Shown here one piece after another: positions 34,778 to 42,445 of a stretch of DNA of 64,000 nucleotides. The position numbers and the translations under genes were made by a program. Positions within the stretch are counted from its first letter, which is position 1, and the number at the start of each line of letters is the position of its first letter. Source of the DNA: Tardibacter sp963781025 (GTDB lineage: Bacteria; Pseudomonadota; Alphaproteobacteria; Sphingomonadales; Sphingomonadaceae); NCBI GenBank assembly GCA_963781025.1, contig CAWADU010000003.1, positions 2,046,001 to 2,110,000 on the forward strand. Direction: 5' to 3'. Below the pieces are notes generated by a model. It did not search any database. It was not told the origin of the DNA and saw nothing but the letters and a program-made list of their open reading frames with translations.

Positions 34778-35191
34778 GTGCGCCTGACCAGCCTTGCCGA
34801 TTATGCGGTGGTGGTGATGTCCGCCGCCGCGCGAGCCGACCCCGGCGCCCGGCTGTCTGCGGCCATTGTAGCGGAACAGACCGGGGTTCCGTTGCCCACG
34901 GTGCAAAAGCTGATGGGCCGGCTCGCGCAGACCGGCCTGCTTGCCTCTGCCCGGGGTACCGGCGGCGGCTTCGTGCTTGCCCGCGCGGCCGAAAGCATCA
35001 GCCTGGCTGATATCGTCGAGGCGGTGGACGGGCCGATCGCGATGACCGCCTGTATCGACGAGGGCCGCCATGACTGCGGCCTTGAAATGGCTTGCCGTGT
35101 CCGGGGGCATTGGCCCGCCGTCAATGGCGCGATCCGGAACGCGCTGGCTGGGGTCAGCCTTGAAAGCCTTGCGCATGGAGTGGTGCAATGA
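34778..35191 (+). CDS. Rrf2-family SUF system regulator (SufR/IscR-like)
   Basis: 137-residue winged-helix regulator of Fe-S cluster assembly genes. Start GTG 34778 (RLTSLADYAVVVMSAAAR) with GGAG eight bases upstream. The winged helix spans residues 1-75 (PTVQKLMGRLAQTGLLASARGTGGGF). Three cysteines, in TACIDEGRHDCGLEMACRV, can hold an Fe-S cluster as in IscR. It overlaps sufB by 4 bp and is the first gene of the operon; cluster occupancy would report Fe-S demand. Confidence 0.94.
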   Translation: MRLTSLADYAVVVMSAAARADPGARLSAAIVAEQTGVPLPTVQKLMGRLAQTGLLASARGTGGGFVLARAAESISLADIVEAVDGPIAMTACIDEGRHDCGLEMACRVRGHWPAVNGAIRNALAGVSLESLAHGVVQ

Positions 35192-36657
35192 GCGCGCGCA
35201 ATCCCGAAGCTGCCGCCGCTGTCGCGGAGGTCTCCAAGTACAAATGGGGCTTCACCAGCGATATCGAGCAGGAGTTCGCGCCCAAGGGGCTGTCGGAAGA
35301 TACCGTCCGCTTCATCTCCGCGAAAAAGAACGAACCCGAGTGGATGCTCGACTGGCGGCTGAAGGCGTATCGGCTGTGGCTCGCCATGCCGAAGCCGGAA
35401 TGGGCGAAGCTCAACATTCCCGAAATCGACTATCAGGGCGCCTATTATTACGCCGCGCCAAAGGCGAAGCCGACGATCTCCTCGCTGGAGGAGCTCGACC
35501 CTGAAATTCGCGCGACCTATCAGAAGCTTGGCATCCCGATCGAGGAGCAGAAGGTGCTCGCGAACGTCGAAGGCGCACGCAAGGTCGCCGTCGATGCGGT
35601 GTTCGACAGCGTTTCGGTCGCCACCACCTTCCGCGAGGAACTGAAGAAGGCGGGGGTCATCTTCCTGTCGATTTCCGAAGCGATCCGCGAATATCCCGAG
35701 CTGGTGAAGAAATGGCTGGGCAAGGTCGTGCCCCAGGCCGACAATTATTTCGCGGCATTGAACTGCGCGGTCTTTTCGGACGGCACCTTCGTCTATGTGC
35801 CGGAGGGCGTCCGCTGCCCGATGGAGCTTTCCACCTATTTCCGCATCAACGCGGCCAATACCGGGCAGTTCGAGCGCACGCTGATCATCGCCGAAAAGGG
35901 CGCCTATGTCAGCTATCTTGAAGGCTGCACCGCACCCCAGCGAGACGAGAACCAGCTTCACGCCGCGGTCGTCGAACTTGTGGCGCTCGACGATGCGGAG
36001 ATCAAATATTCCACCGTGCAGAACTGGTATCCGGGCGATGCCGAGGGACGCGGCGGCATCTATAATTTCGTCACCAAGCGCGCGCTCTGCCAGGGCAAGC
36101 GCTCTAAGGTGTCGTGGACCCAGGTCGAAACCGGATCCGCGATCACCTGGAAATATCCGAGCTGCGTGCTGTCGGGCGACGGGTCGGTAGGCGAATTCTA
36201 TTCGGTCGCCGTCACCAACAACCATCAGCAGGCCGACACCGGAACCAAGATGATCCATCTCGGCAAGAACAGCCGCTCGACGATTATCTCCAAAGGCATT
36301 TCCGCGGGCAAATCGTCGAACACCTATCGCGGCCTCGTCCGGGTGGGGCCGACGGCGGAAAATGTCCGCAACTTTACCCAGTGCGACTCGCTGCTGCTGG
36401 GCCACGACTGCGGCGCGCACACCGTTCCCTATATCGAGGTGAAGAACCCGTCCGCCCAGATCGAGCATGAAGCGACGACGTCGAAGATATCCGACGACCA
36501 GCTTTTCTATGCCATGTCGCGCGGGCTTTCCGCCGAGGAATCGGTGGCGCTGATCGTCAACGGCTTCTGCCGCGAGGTGTTGCAGCAACTGCCGATGGAA
36601 TTCGCGGTCGAGGCGCAGAAGCTGCTCGGCATCAGCCTTGAAGGAAGCGTCGGATGA
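35188..36657 (+). CDS. sufB: Fe-S cluster assembly scaffold SufB
   Basis: Core scaffold of the SUF complex (SufBC2D), 489 residues. Typical segments: KYKWGFTSDIEQEFAPKGLS, YFRINAANTGQFERTLIIAE, YVSYLEGCTAPQRDENQLHA, STVQNWYPGDAEGRGGIYNFV and FTQCDSLLLGHDCGAHT with the conserved cysteine. Overlaps the Rrf2 gene by 4 bp and the next lipoprotein gene by 4 bp. Confidence 0.98.
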   Translation: MSARNPEAAAAVAEVSKYKWGFTSDIEQEFAPKGLSEDTVRFISAKKNEPEWMLDWRLKAYRLWLAMPKPEWAKLNIPEIDYQGAYYYAAPKAKPTISSLEELDPEIRATYQKLGIPIEEQKVLANVEGARKVAVDAVFDSVSVATTFREELKKAGVIFLSISEAIREYPELVKKWLGKVVPQADNYFAALNCAVFSDGTFVYVPEGVRCPMELSTYFRINAANTGQFERTLIIAEKGAYVSYLEGCTAPQRDENQLHAAVVELVALDDAEIKYSTVQNWYPGDAEGRGGIYNFVTKRALCQGKRSKVSWTQVETGSAITWKYPSCVLSGDGSVGEFYSVAVTNNHQQADTGTKMIHLGKNSRSTIISKGISAGKSSNTYRGLVRVGPTAENVRNFTQCDSLLLGHDCGAHTVPYIEVKNPSAQIEHEATTSKISDDQLFYAMSRGLSAEESVALIVNGFCREVLQQLPMEFAVEAQKLLGISLEGSVG

Positions 36658-37058
36658 ACAGGCTGCTGCTCGCTCTCCCGCTGGCACTCGCCGCATGCGG
36701 ATCGGCTTCCCAGGTGCCGGAGCCTAACGGCAATGCCGTTCGCGAGAAGATTAACAACGAGACCGCTTCCTACGGCGAATGCGTGCTGGGTGCGATCAGG
36801 AGCATCGAGATCGGGGACCGGCTGGCGTCGACGCTGGCCGATCAGGCGTTCAAGAGCTGCCGGGGCTCGCGCGATGCGCTGCTGGCCGAAGTCCTGCGGT
36901 TCCGGCGGATCGGCCATCCAAGCGAGCCGGAAGCAACTTCAAAGGTTTCGGCCGAACAGTCGGTCATCAATCTGGACGCCGACCTGCGCGAACGCGTCCT
37001 CGTGATCGCCACGCAGCGCAGGCTTGGCGGAGAAACGGGAACAAATGCTTCAAATTGA
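36654..37058 (+). CDS. Small lipoprotein of unknown function inside the suf operon
   Basis: 134 residues with a lipoprotein signal peptide (MNRLLLALPLALAAC, lipobox LAAC, so Cys15 would be lipidated). The mature part is mostly helical and has two further cysteines (GECVLGAIRSIE and AFKSCRGSRDALL), which could form a disulfide. It sits between sufB and sufC with 4 bp and 14 bp overlaps, so it is translated with them. No known SUF role; I do not recognise the family. Confidence 0.75.
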   Translation: MNRLLLALPLALAACGSASQVPEPNGNAVREKINNETASYGECVLGAIRSIEIGDRLASTLADQAFKSCRGSRDALLAEVLRFRRIGHPSEPEATSKVSAEQSVINLDADLRERVLVIATQRRLGGETGTNASN

Positions 37059-37803
37059 CGATCTTCACGCCGAAGTTGACGGCAAGCCGATCCTGAAAGG
37101 CCTCACGCTGTCGCTGAAGCCGGGCGAGATCCATGCAATCATGGGCCCGAATGGCGCGGGCAAGTCGACCCTGTCCTATGTGCTGGCGGGCCGCGACGGC
37201 TATGATGTGACCGGCGGATCGGTGACTTTCAACGGCCAGGACCTGCTCGCGCTCGACCCGCATGAACGCGCGGCGGCGGGGATATTCCTTGGCCTGCAAT
37301 ATCCGGTCGAGATTCCAGGCGTGTCCAATGTCCAGTTCCTGCGCACCGCCTTGAACGCGCAGCGCAAGGCGCGCGGCAAGTCGGAGGTTTCGGCGGGAGA
37401 ATTCCTGAAGATCGCGCGGGCCCAGGCCGATGCGCTCGGCCTTCAGATGGACATGATGAAGCGCGCCGTGAACGTCGGCTTTTCGGGTGGCGAGAAGAAG
37501 CGCAACGAAATGGTCCAGATGGGCGTGCTCGATCCCAGGCTCGCCATTCTCGACGAGACGGACAGCGGCCTCGACATCGACGCGCTGCGCATCGTCGGCG
37601 AGGGCATCAACCGGATCATGCGCAAGCCCGACAAGGCCGTGCTGCTGATCACCCATTACCAACGTTTGCTCGACGTCGTGAAACCCGATTTCGTCCATGT
37701 GCTGTCGGCCGGGCGGATCATCCGCTCAGGCGGGCCGGAACTCGCGCACGAACTCGAACGCGAGGGCTATGGCGCGACGGTGCAGGAGGATCAGGCGGCG
37801 TGA
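37045..37803 (+). CDS. sufC: SUF complex ATPase SufC
   Basis: ABC-type ATPase of SufBC2D, 252 residues from ATG 37045 (MLQIDDLHAEVDGKPIL); an earlier in-frame start at 37024 is less likely. Walker A IMGPNGAGKSTLSYVLAG, signature NVGFSGGEKKRNEMVQMG, Walker B LAILDETDSGLDIDAL and H-loop LLITHYQRLL are all intact, including the SUF-specific FSGGEKKR. Overlaps sufD by 4 bp. Confidence 0.97.
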   Translation: MLQIDDLHAEVDGKPILKGLTLSLKPGEIHAIMGPNGAGKSTLSYVLAGRDGYDVTGGSVTFNGQDLLALDPHERAAAGIFLGLQYPVEIPGVSNVQFLRTALNAQRKARGKSEVSAGEFLKIARAQADALGLQMDMMKRAVNVGFSGGEKKRNEMVQMGVLDPRLAILDETDSGLDIDALRIVGEGINRIMRKPDKAVLLITHYQRLLDVVKPDFVHVLSAGRIIRSGGPELAHELEREGYGATVQEDQAA

Positions 37804-38888
37804 CCCTGCTCACCCTCCCTTCAACCCATGAGGAAGCCTGGCGGTGGAGCGACCTGTCGGCGCTGCCGGCGCTTGCCGGGGCGCAGGCAGCGGGCAAGGC
37901 GGGTGACGTCGAACGCTTGTTCATCGGCTGCGGCGGGCCGCGCCTGCTTTTCATCGACGGCGTCTATCAAGCGGATCGCAGTAGCGCGGGGCCCTTGGTC
38001 GTCGGTGAGACGGATGTCCATGCCGCGGGGCATCCGCTGGCGAGCCTTGCCGGGCGCAAGGGCTGGACGCTCACGCTCGGTCGCGATCATGCGCCCTCCG
38101 CGCCCATCGAGATCGTTCATGTTTCGACCGGCGGCGACAATCACCTGGCCGCGCAGATCGACATGGCCGAGGATGCGCAGGCAAGCATCGTCGAAACCTA
38201 TGCCGGGGACGGCTGGGCCAACCGGCTGACCGCGATCAAGCTGGGCAAGAGCGCACGGCTGATGCGTGCGATCCGCCTGCTCGGCAGCAGCGGCTTCCAG
38301 AGCCTGATGGAGCGCGCCGAGCTGGGCGGGGGCGCCAGCCTCGACACCACATTGCTGGGCGCAGGCCGAGCCGACAGCCGCATCGATGTCAACGCGGCAC
38401 TTGCAGGTGACTGCGCCTTTGCCGAAATCGGCGGGGCGTTGCTCGCCCGTGGGAAACAGCGCCATGACGTCAATGTCGTGTTGCGTCATGCAGCGCCCGG
38501 CGGAGTCAGCCGGCAGGTGTGGCGGATGGTTGCCGACGACCAGGCAGCCGCCAGTGTCGCCGCGCGCGTCGAGGTCGCGAGGCCCGCGCAGAAGACCGAT
38601 GCCGAACAGTCGCTGAAGGGCCTGCTCCTGCAACGCGCCGCGACGATCAACCTGAAGCCCGAGCTGGAGATTTTCGCCGATGACGTGAAGTGCGCCCATG
38701 GCGCCACGGTCGGCGAACTCAGTCGCGATGCGCTTTTCTATCTTTCGGCGCGCGGAGTGCCGCCGCAGGAAGCCCGCGCGATCCTGACCCGCGCCTTCAT
38801 CGCCGACGCGCTTGACCGCATCGGCGAGGAAAAGGCGAGAGATGCCTTCCAGGCCGACGCCGATCAATGGCTGGGAGGTGCGGCATGA
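37800..38888 (+). CDS. sufD: Fe-S cluster assembly protein SufD
   Basis: SufB-related partner in SufBC2D, 362 residues from GTG 37800. The C-terminal core is recognisable: LLLQRAATINLKPELEIFADDVKCAHGATVGEL followed by LFYLSARGVPPQEARAILTRAFI, with the conserved histidine/cysteine in VKCAHG. Shares 4 bp with both sufC and sufS. Confidence 0.95.
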   Translation: MTLLTLPSTHEEAWRWSDLSALPALAGAQAAGKAGDVERLFIGCGGPRLLFIDGVYQADRSSAGPLVVGETDVHAAGHPLASLAGRKGWTLTLGRDHAPSAPIEIVHVSTGGDNHLAAQIDMAEDAQASIVETYAGDGWANRLTAIKLGKSARLMRAIRLLGSSGFQSLMERAELGGGASLDTTLLGAGRADSRIDVNAALAGDCAFAEIGGALLARGKQRHDVNVVLRHAAPGGVSRQVWRMVADDQAAASVAARVEVARPAQKTDAEQSLKGLLLQRAATINLKPELEIFADDVKCAHGATVGELSRDALFYLSARGVPPQEARAILTRAFIADALDRIGEEKARDAFQADADQWLGGAA

Positions 38889-40099
38889 CGGCGACCGAAA
38901 CCCTGCTGAAGCTCAACCACCGGGCCGATTTCCCCGCCATTCCCGATGGCTGGAGTTATCTGGACACCGCCGCAACCGCGCAAAAGCCGAAGCGGGTGAT
39001 CGAGACCATCACCCGCGCCTATGCTGAGACCTATGCCACCGTCCATCGCGGGGTCTATCAGCGTTCGGCCGACATGACCGTCGCCTTTGAGGCCGCGCGT
39101 GAACGGATCGCCCATTTCATCGGCGCGCCGTCGGCAAACGAGATCGTTTTCGTTCGCGGCGCGACCGAAGCCATCAACCTGGTCGCGCACAGCTGGGGCG
39201 CCAGCCACCTGAAGCCCGGCGACCGCGTGCTCCTGTCGGTGCTCGAACATCATTCGAACATCGTGCCCTGGCAGTTGATCCGCGAGCAGACCGGAATCGC
39301 GATCGACGTCGCGCCGCTGACCCAGGATGGCCGGATCGACCTCGACGCGGTGGAGGCGATGCTGACGCCCGCCCACAAGCTCGTCTCGCTCGCTCATGTG
39401 TCGAACGTGCTGGGGTCGGTTCTCGATGCCCGCCGCGCCGCCGATCTGGCGCACGCGGTCGGCGCGAAGCTGCTGCTTGATGGCTGTCAGGCGGTGCCGC
39501 GCATGAAGGTGGATGTCGCGGCGCTCGGCTGCGATTTCTATGCGTTTTCCGGTCATAAACTCTATGGGCCTACAGGCATTGGCGTGCTCTGGGCGCGTAG
39601 CGAACTGCTCGAATCCATGCCGCCCTGGCAAGGGGGCGGTTCGATGATCGACCATGTCAGCTTCGTCGAGACGACCTATGCCCCGCCGCCGGGACGGTTC
39701 GAGGCGGGAACGCCGCATGTGGCCGGTGTTATCGGGCTGCACGCCGCGATCGACTATGTCGAAGGCATCGGTCTCGACCTGATGGCCGAACATGAAAACG
39801 CGCTGGTGCGGCTTGCCCGGGAAAGCCTGTCGCGGTTCAATTCGGTGCGGCTGTTCGGACCCGACGATGCGGCGGGCATTGTCAGCTTTGCCGTCGATGG
39901 CGCGCATCCGCACGATGTCGGTACTATATTGGATGAAGCGGGCGTCGCGATCCGCGCCGGCCACCATTGCGCCCAGCCGCTGATGGAGCATCTCGGCGTT
40001 CCGGCGACGGCGCGTGCGAGCTTTGGAATTTACAATGACGAACGCGATGTCGAGGCGCTGGTCCGCGCCATCGAAAAGGTAAGCAGGATTTTCGGATGA
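38885..40099 (+). CDS. sufS: Cysteine desulfurase SufS
   Basis: PLP enzyme giving persulfide sulfur to the SUF scaffold. 404 residues from ATG 38885, which overlaps the sufD stop (ATGA); an earlier in-frame start would overlap more. The PLP lysine lies near residue 225 in FSGHKLYGPTGIGVLWA and the catalytic cysteine near 360 in RAGHHCAQPLMEHLG. YLDTAATAQKP and HRGVYQRSADMT are typical of class II (SufS) enzymes. No sufE is seen in the window. Confidence 0.97.
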   Translation: MTATETLLKLNHRADFPAIPDGWSYLDTAATAQKPKRVIETITRAYAETYATVHRGVYQRSADMTVAFEAARERIAHFIGAPSANEIVFVRGATEAINLVAHSWGASHLKPGDRVLLSVLEHHSNIVPWQLIREQTGIAIDVAPLTQDGRIDLDAVEAMLTPAHKLVSLAHVSNVLGSVLDARRAADLAHAVGAKLLLDGCQAVPRMKVDVAALGCDFYAFSGHKLYGPTGIGVLWARSELLESMPPWQGGGSMIDHVSFVETTYAPPPGRFEAGTPHVAGVIGLHAAIDYVEGIGLDLMAEHENALVRLARESLSRFNSVRLFGPDDAAGIVSFAVDGAHPHDVGTILDEAGVAIRAGHHCAQPLMEHLGVPATARASFGIYNDERDVEALVRAIEKVSRIFG

Positions 40100-40557
40100 C
40101 CGAAGAGACAGGCAAATTCACGGTCGAGGAAGTCGACGCCCCGCCCGCCAAGCCGGAGAGGCCGCAGGTCGATCCGCGCGCTGGGCACACGCCTGACTAT
40201 CTGGAAGGTTTTCTGTCGCAAAAGCCCGCGCCGCTGCGCGGCCATGAGCCCGGCGGCGATCTGTACGAAGGTGTGATCGAGGCCCTGCGTGAGATCTACG
40301 ATCCGGAAATCCCGGTCAATATCTACGATCTGGGCCTGATCTATGGCGTGGACATCACCGAGGACGGCCACACCATCGTCACCATGACGCTGACGACGCC
40401 ACATTGTCCGGTGGCCGAATCCATGCCCGGCGAGGTGGAGATGCGCGTCGGTGCGGTGCCCGGAGTCGGCCATGCCGAGGTCAATCTGGTCTGGGATCCG
40501 CCGTGGGATCCGCAGAAAATGTCGGACGAAGCCAAGCTCGAGTTGGGGATGCTGTAA
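40096..40557 (+). CDS. SUF system accessory protein SufT (DUF59/MIP18)
   Basis: 153-residue protein with an acidic/proline-rich N-terminus (about 45 residues) and a DUF59 domain: ALREIYDPEIPVNIYDLGLIYGVDI, TTPHCPVAESMPGEVE with the conserved cysteine, then NLVWDPPWDPQKMSDEAK. SufT-like proteins help mature Fe-S proteins. Overlaps sufS by 4 bp and shares one base with the next gene. Confidence 0.93.
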   Translation: MTEETGKFTVEEVDAPPAKPERPQVDPRAGHTPDYLEGFLSQKPAPLRGHEPGGDLYEGVIEALREIYDPEIPVNIYDLGLIYGVDITEDGHTIVTMTLTTPHCPVAESMPGEVEMRVGAVPGVGHAEVNLVWDPPWDPQKMSDEAKLELGML

Positions 40558-40913
40558 TGAGTACGACCACCACCCGTGCCCGCCCTGCCGCGTTGAACGT
40601 TACGGCGTCGGCGGCGGAGCGCATTCGCAACCTGATGGCGAAGGCCCCTCTAGGCACCGTCGGCGTGAAGCTTTCGACGCCAAAGCGCGGTTGTTCGGGC
40701 CTTGCCTATTCCGTCGACTATGTGTCGGAAGCCAATCCGATGGACGAGCGTATCGAAACCGCAGGCGGATCGCTGTTCATCGATGGCGGATCGCTGCTTT
40801 ATCTGATCGGCTCGACGATGGACTGGCGCGAGGATGATTTCACCGCCGGCTTCGTCTTCGACAATCCCAACGCCAAGGGCATGTGCGGCTGCGGGGAGAG
40901 CTTCACGGTTTGA
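40557..40913 (+). CDS. sufA: A-type Fe-S carrier (SufA/HesB/IscA family)
   Basis: 118-residue A-type carrier that accepts clusters from SufBCD. Three conserved cysteines: PKRGCSGLAY and the C-terminal GMCGCGESF (C-x-C). ATG 40557 overlaps the stop of the DUF59 gene by one base (TAATG). Last gene of the suf operon. I see no terminator in the 24 bp before the converging nitronate monooxygenase gene. Confidence 0.94.
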   Translation: MSTTTTRARPAALNVTASAAERIRNLMAKAPLGTVGVKLSTPKRGCSGLAYSVDYVSEANPMDERIETAGGSLFIDGGSLLYLIGSTMDWREDDFTAGFVFDNPNAKGMCGCGESFTV

Positions 40914-40937
40914 CGGGGTTCCGGCGATAACGCCGTA

Positions 40938-41900
40938 CTACCCGCAAATTCTGGTTCTCGCCGCCGCATATTCGGCCGCGATCCGGTCGACAAACGCCGC
41001 CGCCGGTTGTTGTTTCGAGACGGCGCCGATGCCTTGGCCGCTCCCCCAGATATCGATCCATGCCTTGGCGCCGGTTTCGCGGCCGAAGTCGACCTTGAAT
41101 TGGTCTGCGCCCGGTAAATTGTCGGGGTCGAGCCCTACCGCGCGGATCGATGTCTTAAGGTAATTGCCGTGCACGCCGGAGAAATAACTGCTGTAGACGA
41201 TGTCTTCGGCGTACCCCTCCAGGATGGCGTGCTTGTATGCGGTAGCGGAATTGGCCTCGTCGGTCGCGATGAAGGCTGAACCGATATAGGCGAAATCCGC
41301 GCCCATCGCTTCGGCCGCCAGCACCGCGCCGCCGTTTGCAATCGCGCCCGACAGCACCAGCGGGCCATCGAAGAACTGGCGAATCTCCTGAACCAGCGCG
41401 AACGGCGAATGCGTGCCTGCATGCCCGCCCGCGCCCGCCGCCACCGCAACCAGCCCGTCCGCGCCTTTCTCCAGCGCCTTGGCCGCGAATTTCCTGTTGA
41501 TGACGTCATGAAGCGTGATCCCGCCCCAGCCATGCACCGCATCGTTGACATCTTCCCGCGCGCCCATCGACGTGATGACGATGGGCGCCTTGTGCTTTTC
41601 GATCACCGCCATATCGGCCTCGAGCCGGTTGTTCGATTTATGGACGATCTGGTTGACGGCGAAGGGCGCGGACGGACGGCCCGGATGGGCGGCGTCATGG
41701 TCCGCGAGTTCTTCCCTGATACGGTGCAGCCATTCGTCGAGCTGCGACTGCGGCCGGGCGTTGAGCGCGGGGAAGGAACCGACGATACCCGCCTTGCACT
41801 GGGCGATCACCAGTTCGGGCACGGACACGATGAACATCGGCGCGCCGATAACCGGCAGGCGAAGCCGGGCACGAAGCGCGGCGGTAGCACTATTGCTCAT
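40938..41900 (-). CDS. Nitronate monooxygenase (2-nitropropane dioxygenase family)
   Basis: FMN enzyme of 320 residues oxidising alkyl nitronates. TIM-barrel landmarks: LPVIGAPMFIVSVPELVIAQCKAGIVGSFPALNA, VAAGAGGHAGTHSPFALV and LVLSGAIANGGAVLAAEAMGADFAYIGSAFIATDEA. Family class I signature GGHAG is clear. The start overlaps the sixA stop by one base. Confidence 0.92.
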   Translation of the reverse strand: MSNSATAALRARLRLPVIGAPMFIVSVPELVIAQCKAGIVGSFPALNARPQSQLDEWLHRIREELADHDAAHPGRPSAPFAVNQIVHKSNNRLEADMAVIEKHKAPIVITSMGAREDVNDAVHGWGGITLHDVINRKFAAKALEKGADGLVAVAAGAGGHAGTHSPFALVQEIRQFFDGPLVLSGAIANGGAVLAAEAMGADFAYIGSAFIATDEANSATAYKHAILEGYAEDIVYSSYFSGVHGNYLKTSIRAVGLDPDNLPGADQFKVDFGRETGAKAWIDIWGSGQGIGAVSKQQPAAAFVDRIAAEYAAARTRICG

Positions 41901-42445
41901 CAGTGTAGTTGATCGGGCCCCAGCGCCGGGTCAAGGTCTCGTGGCCTGATAAACCGGGCCAGATGCCCGCAACCTGCCGCGACCGCGCTCCAGCTGCTTA
42001 CGTCGAGGTTGATTTCAGCGACCGCCGCCGTGGGATATTTTTCCTCGACCTTGTCGCGTTCCAGGTCATTCTCGCGGTCAGGCACCAGCAGAAAGACCAA
42101 GTCCTCCAGCCCCGGGTTATGACCGATCAAAAGCAGGCTGTCGGCGCTGTCAGGCGCGCTGTGTATCACCTCCAGCAGCGCCGCGGCCGATGCCAGATAG
42201 ACCCGGCGGTCGAAATGCAATTCAAGCGCCTCGCCATAGCCTTCTTCCAGGCTGTCGATCGTCTCCTTCACCCTCAGCGCGGGCGAAGCGACGACCCGGT
42301 CGAAGTGCATGCCAAGATCGTGCAGGCGGCGACCGACGACGGCGGCGGCGCGATGGCCTTTCCGGTTGAGTGGCCGGTCGAAATCGCGCTCGACAGGATC
42401 GTCCCAACTCGATTTGGCATGTCTCAAAAGAATGAGCGTCTTCAC
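41900..42445 (-). CDS. Phosphohistidine phosphatase SixA-like (histidine phosphatase family)
   Basis: 181-residue enzyme of the RHG branch: catalytic ILLRHAKSSWDDP at the N-terminus, second histidine in LLIGHNPGLEDLVFLL. SixA removes phosphate from phosphohistidine, for example of phosphotransfer proteins. Overlaps the helicase gene upstream by 4 bp and the nitronate monooxygenase gene downstream by 1 bp. Confidence 0.9.
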   Translation of the reverse strand: MKTLILLRHAKSSWDDPVERDFDRPLNRKGHRAAAVVGRRLHDLGMHFDRVVASPALRVKETIDSLEEGYGEALELHFDRRVYLASAAALLEVIHSAPDSADSLLLIGHNPGLEDLVFLLVPDRENDLERDKVEEKYPTAAVAEINLDVSSWSAVAAGCGHLARFIRPRDLDPALGPDQLH

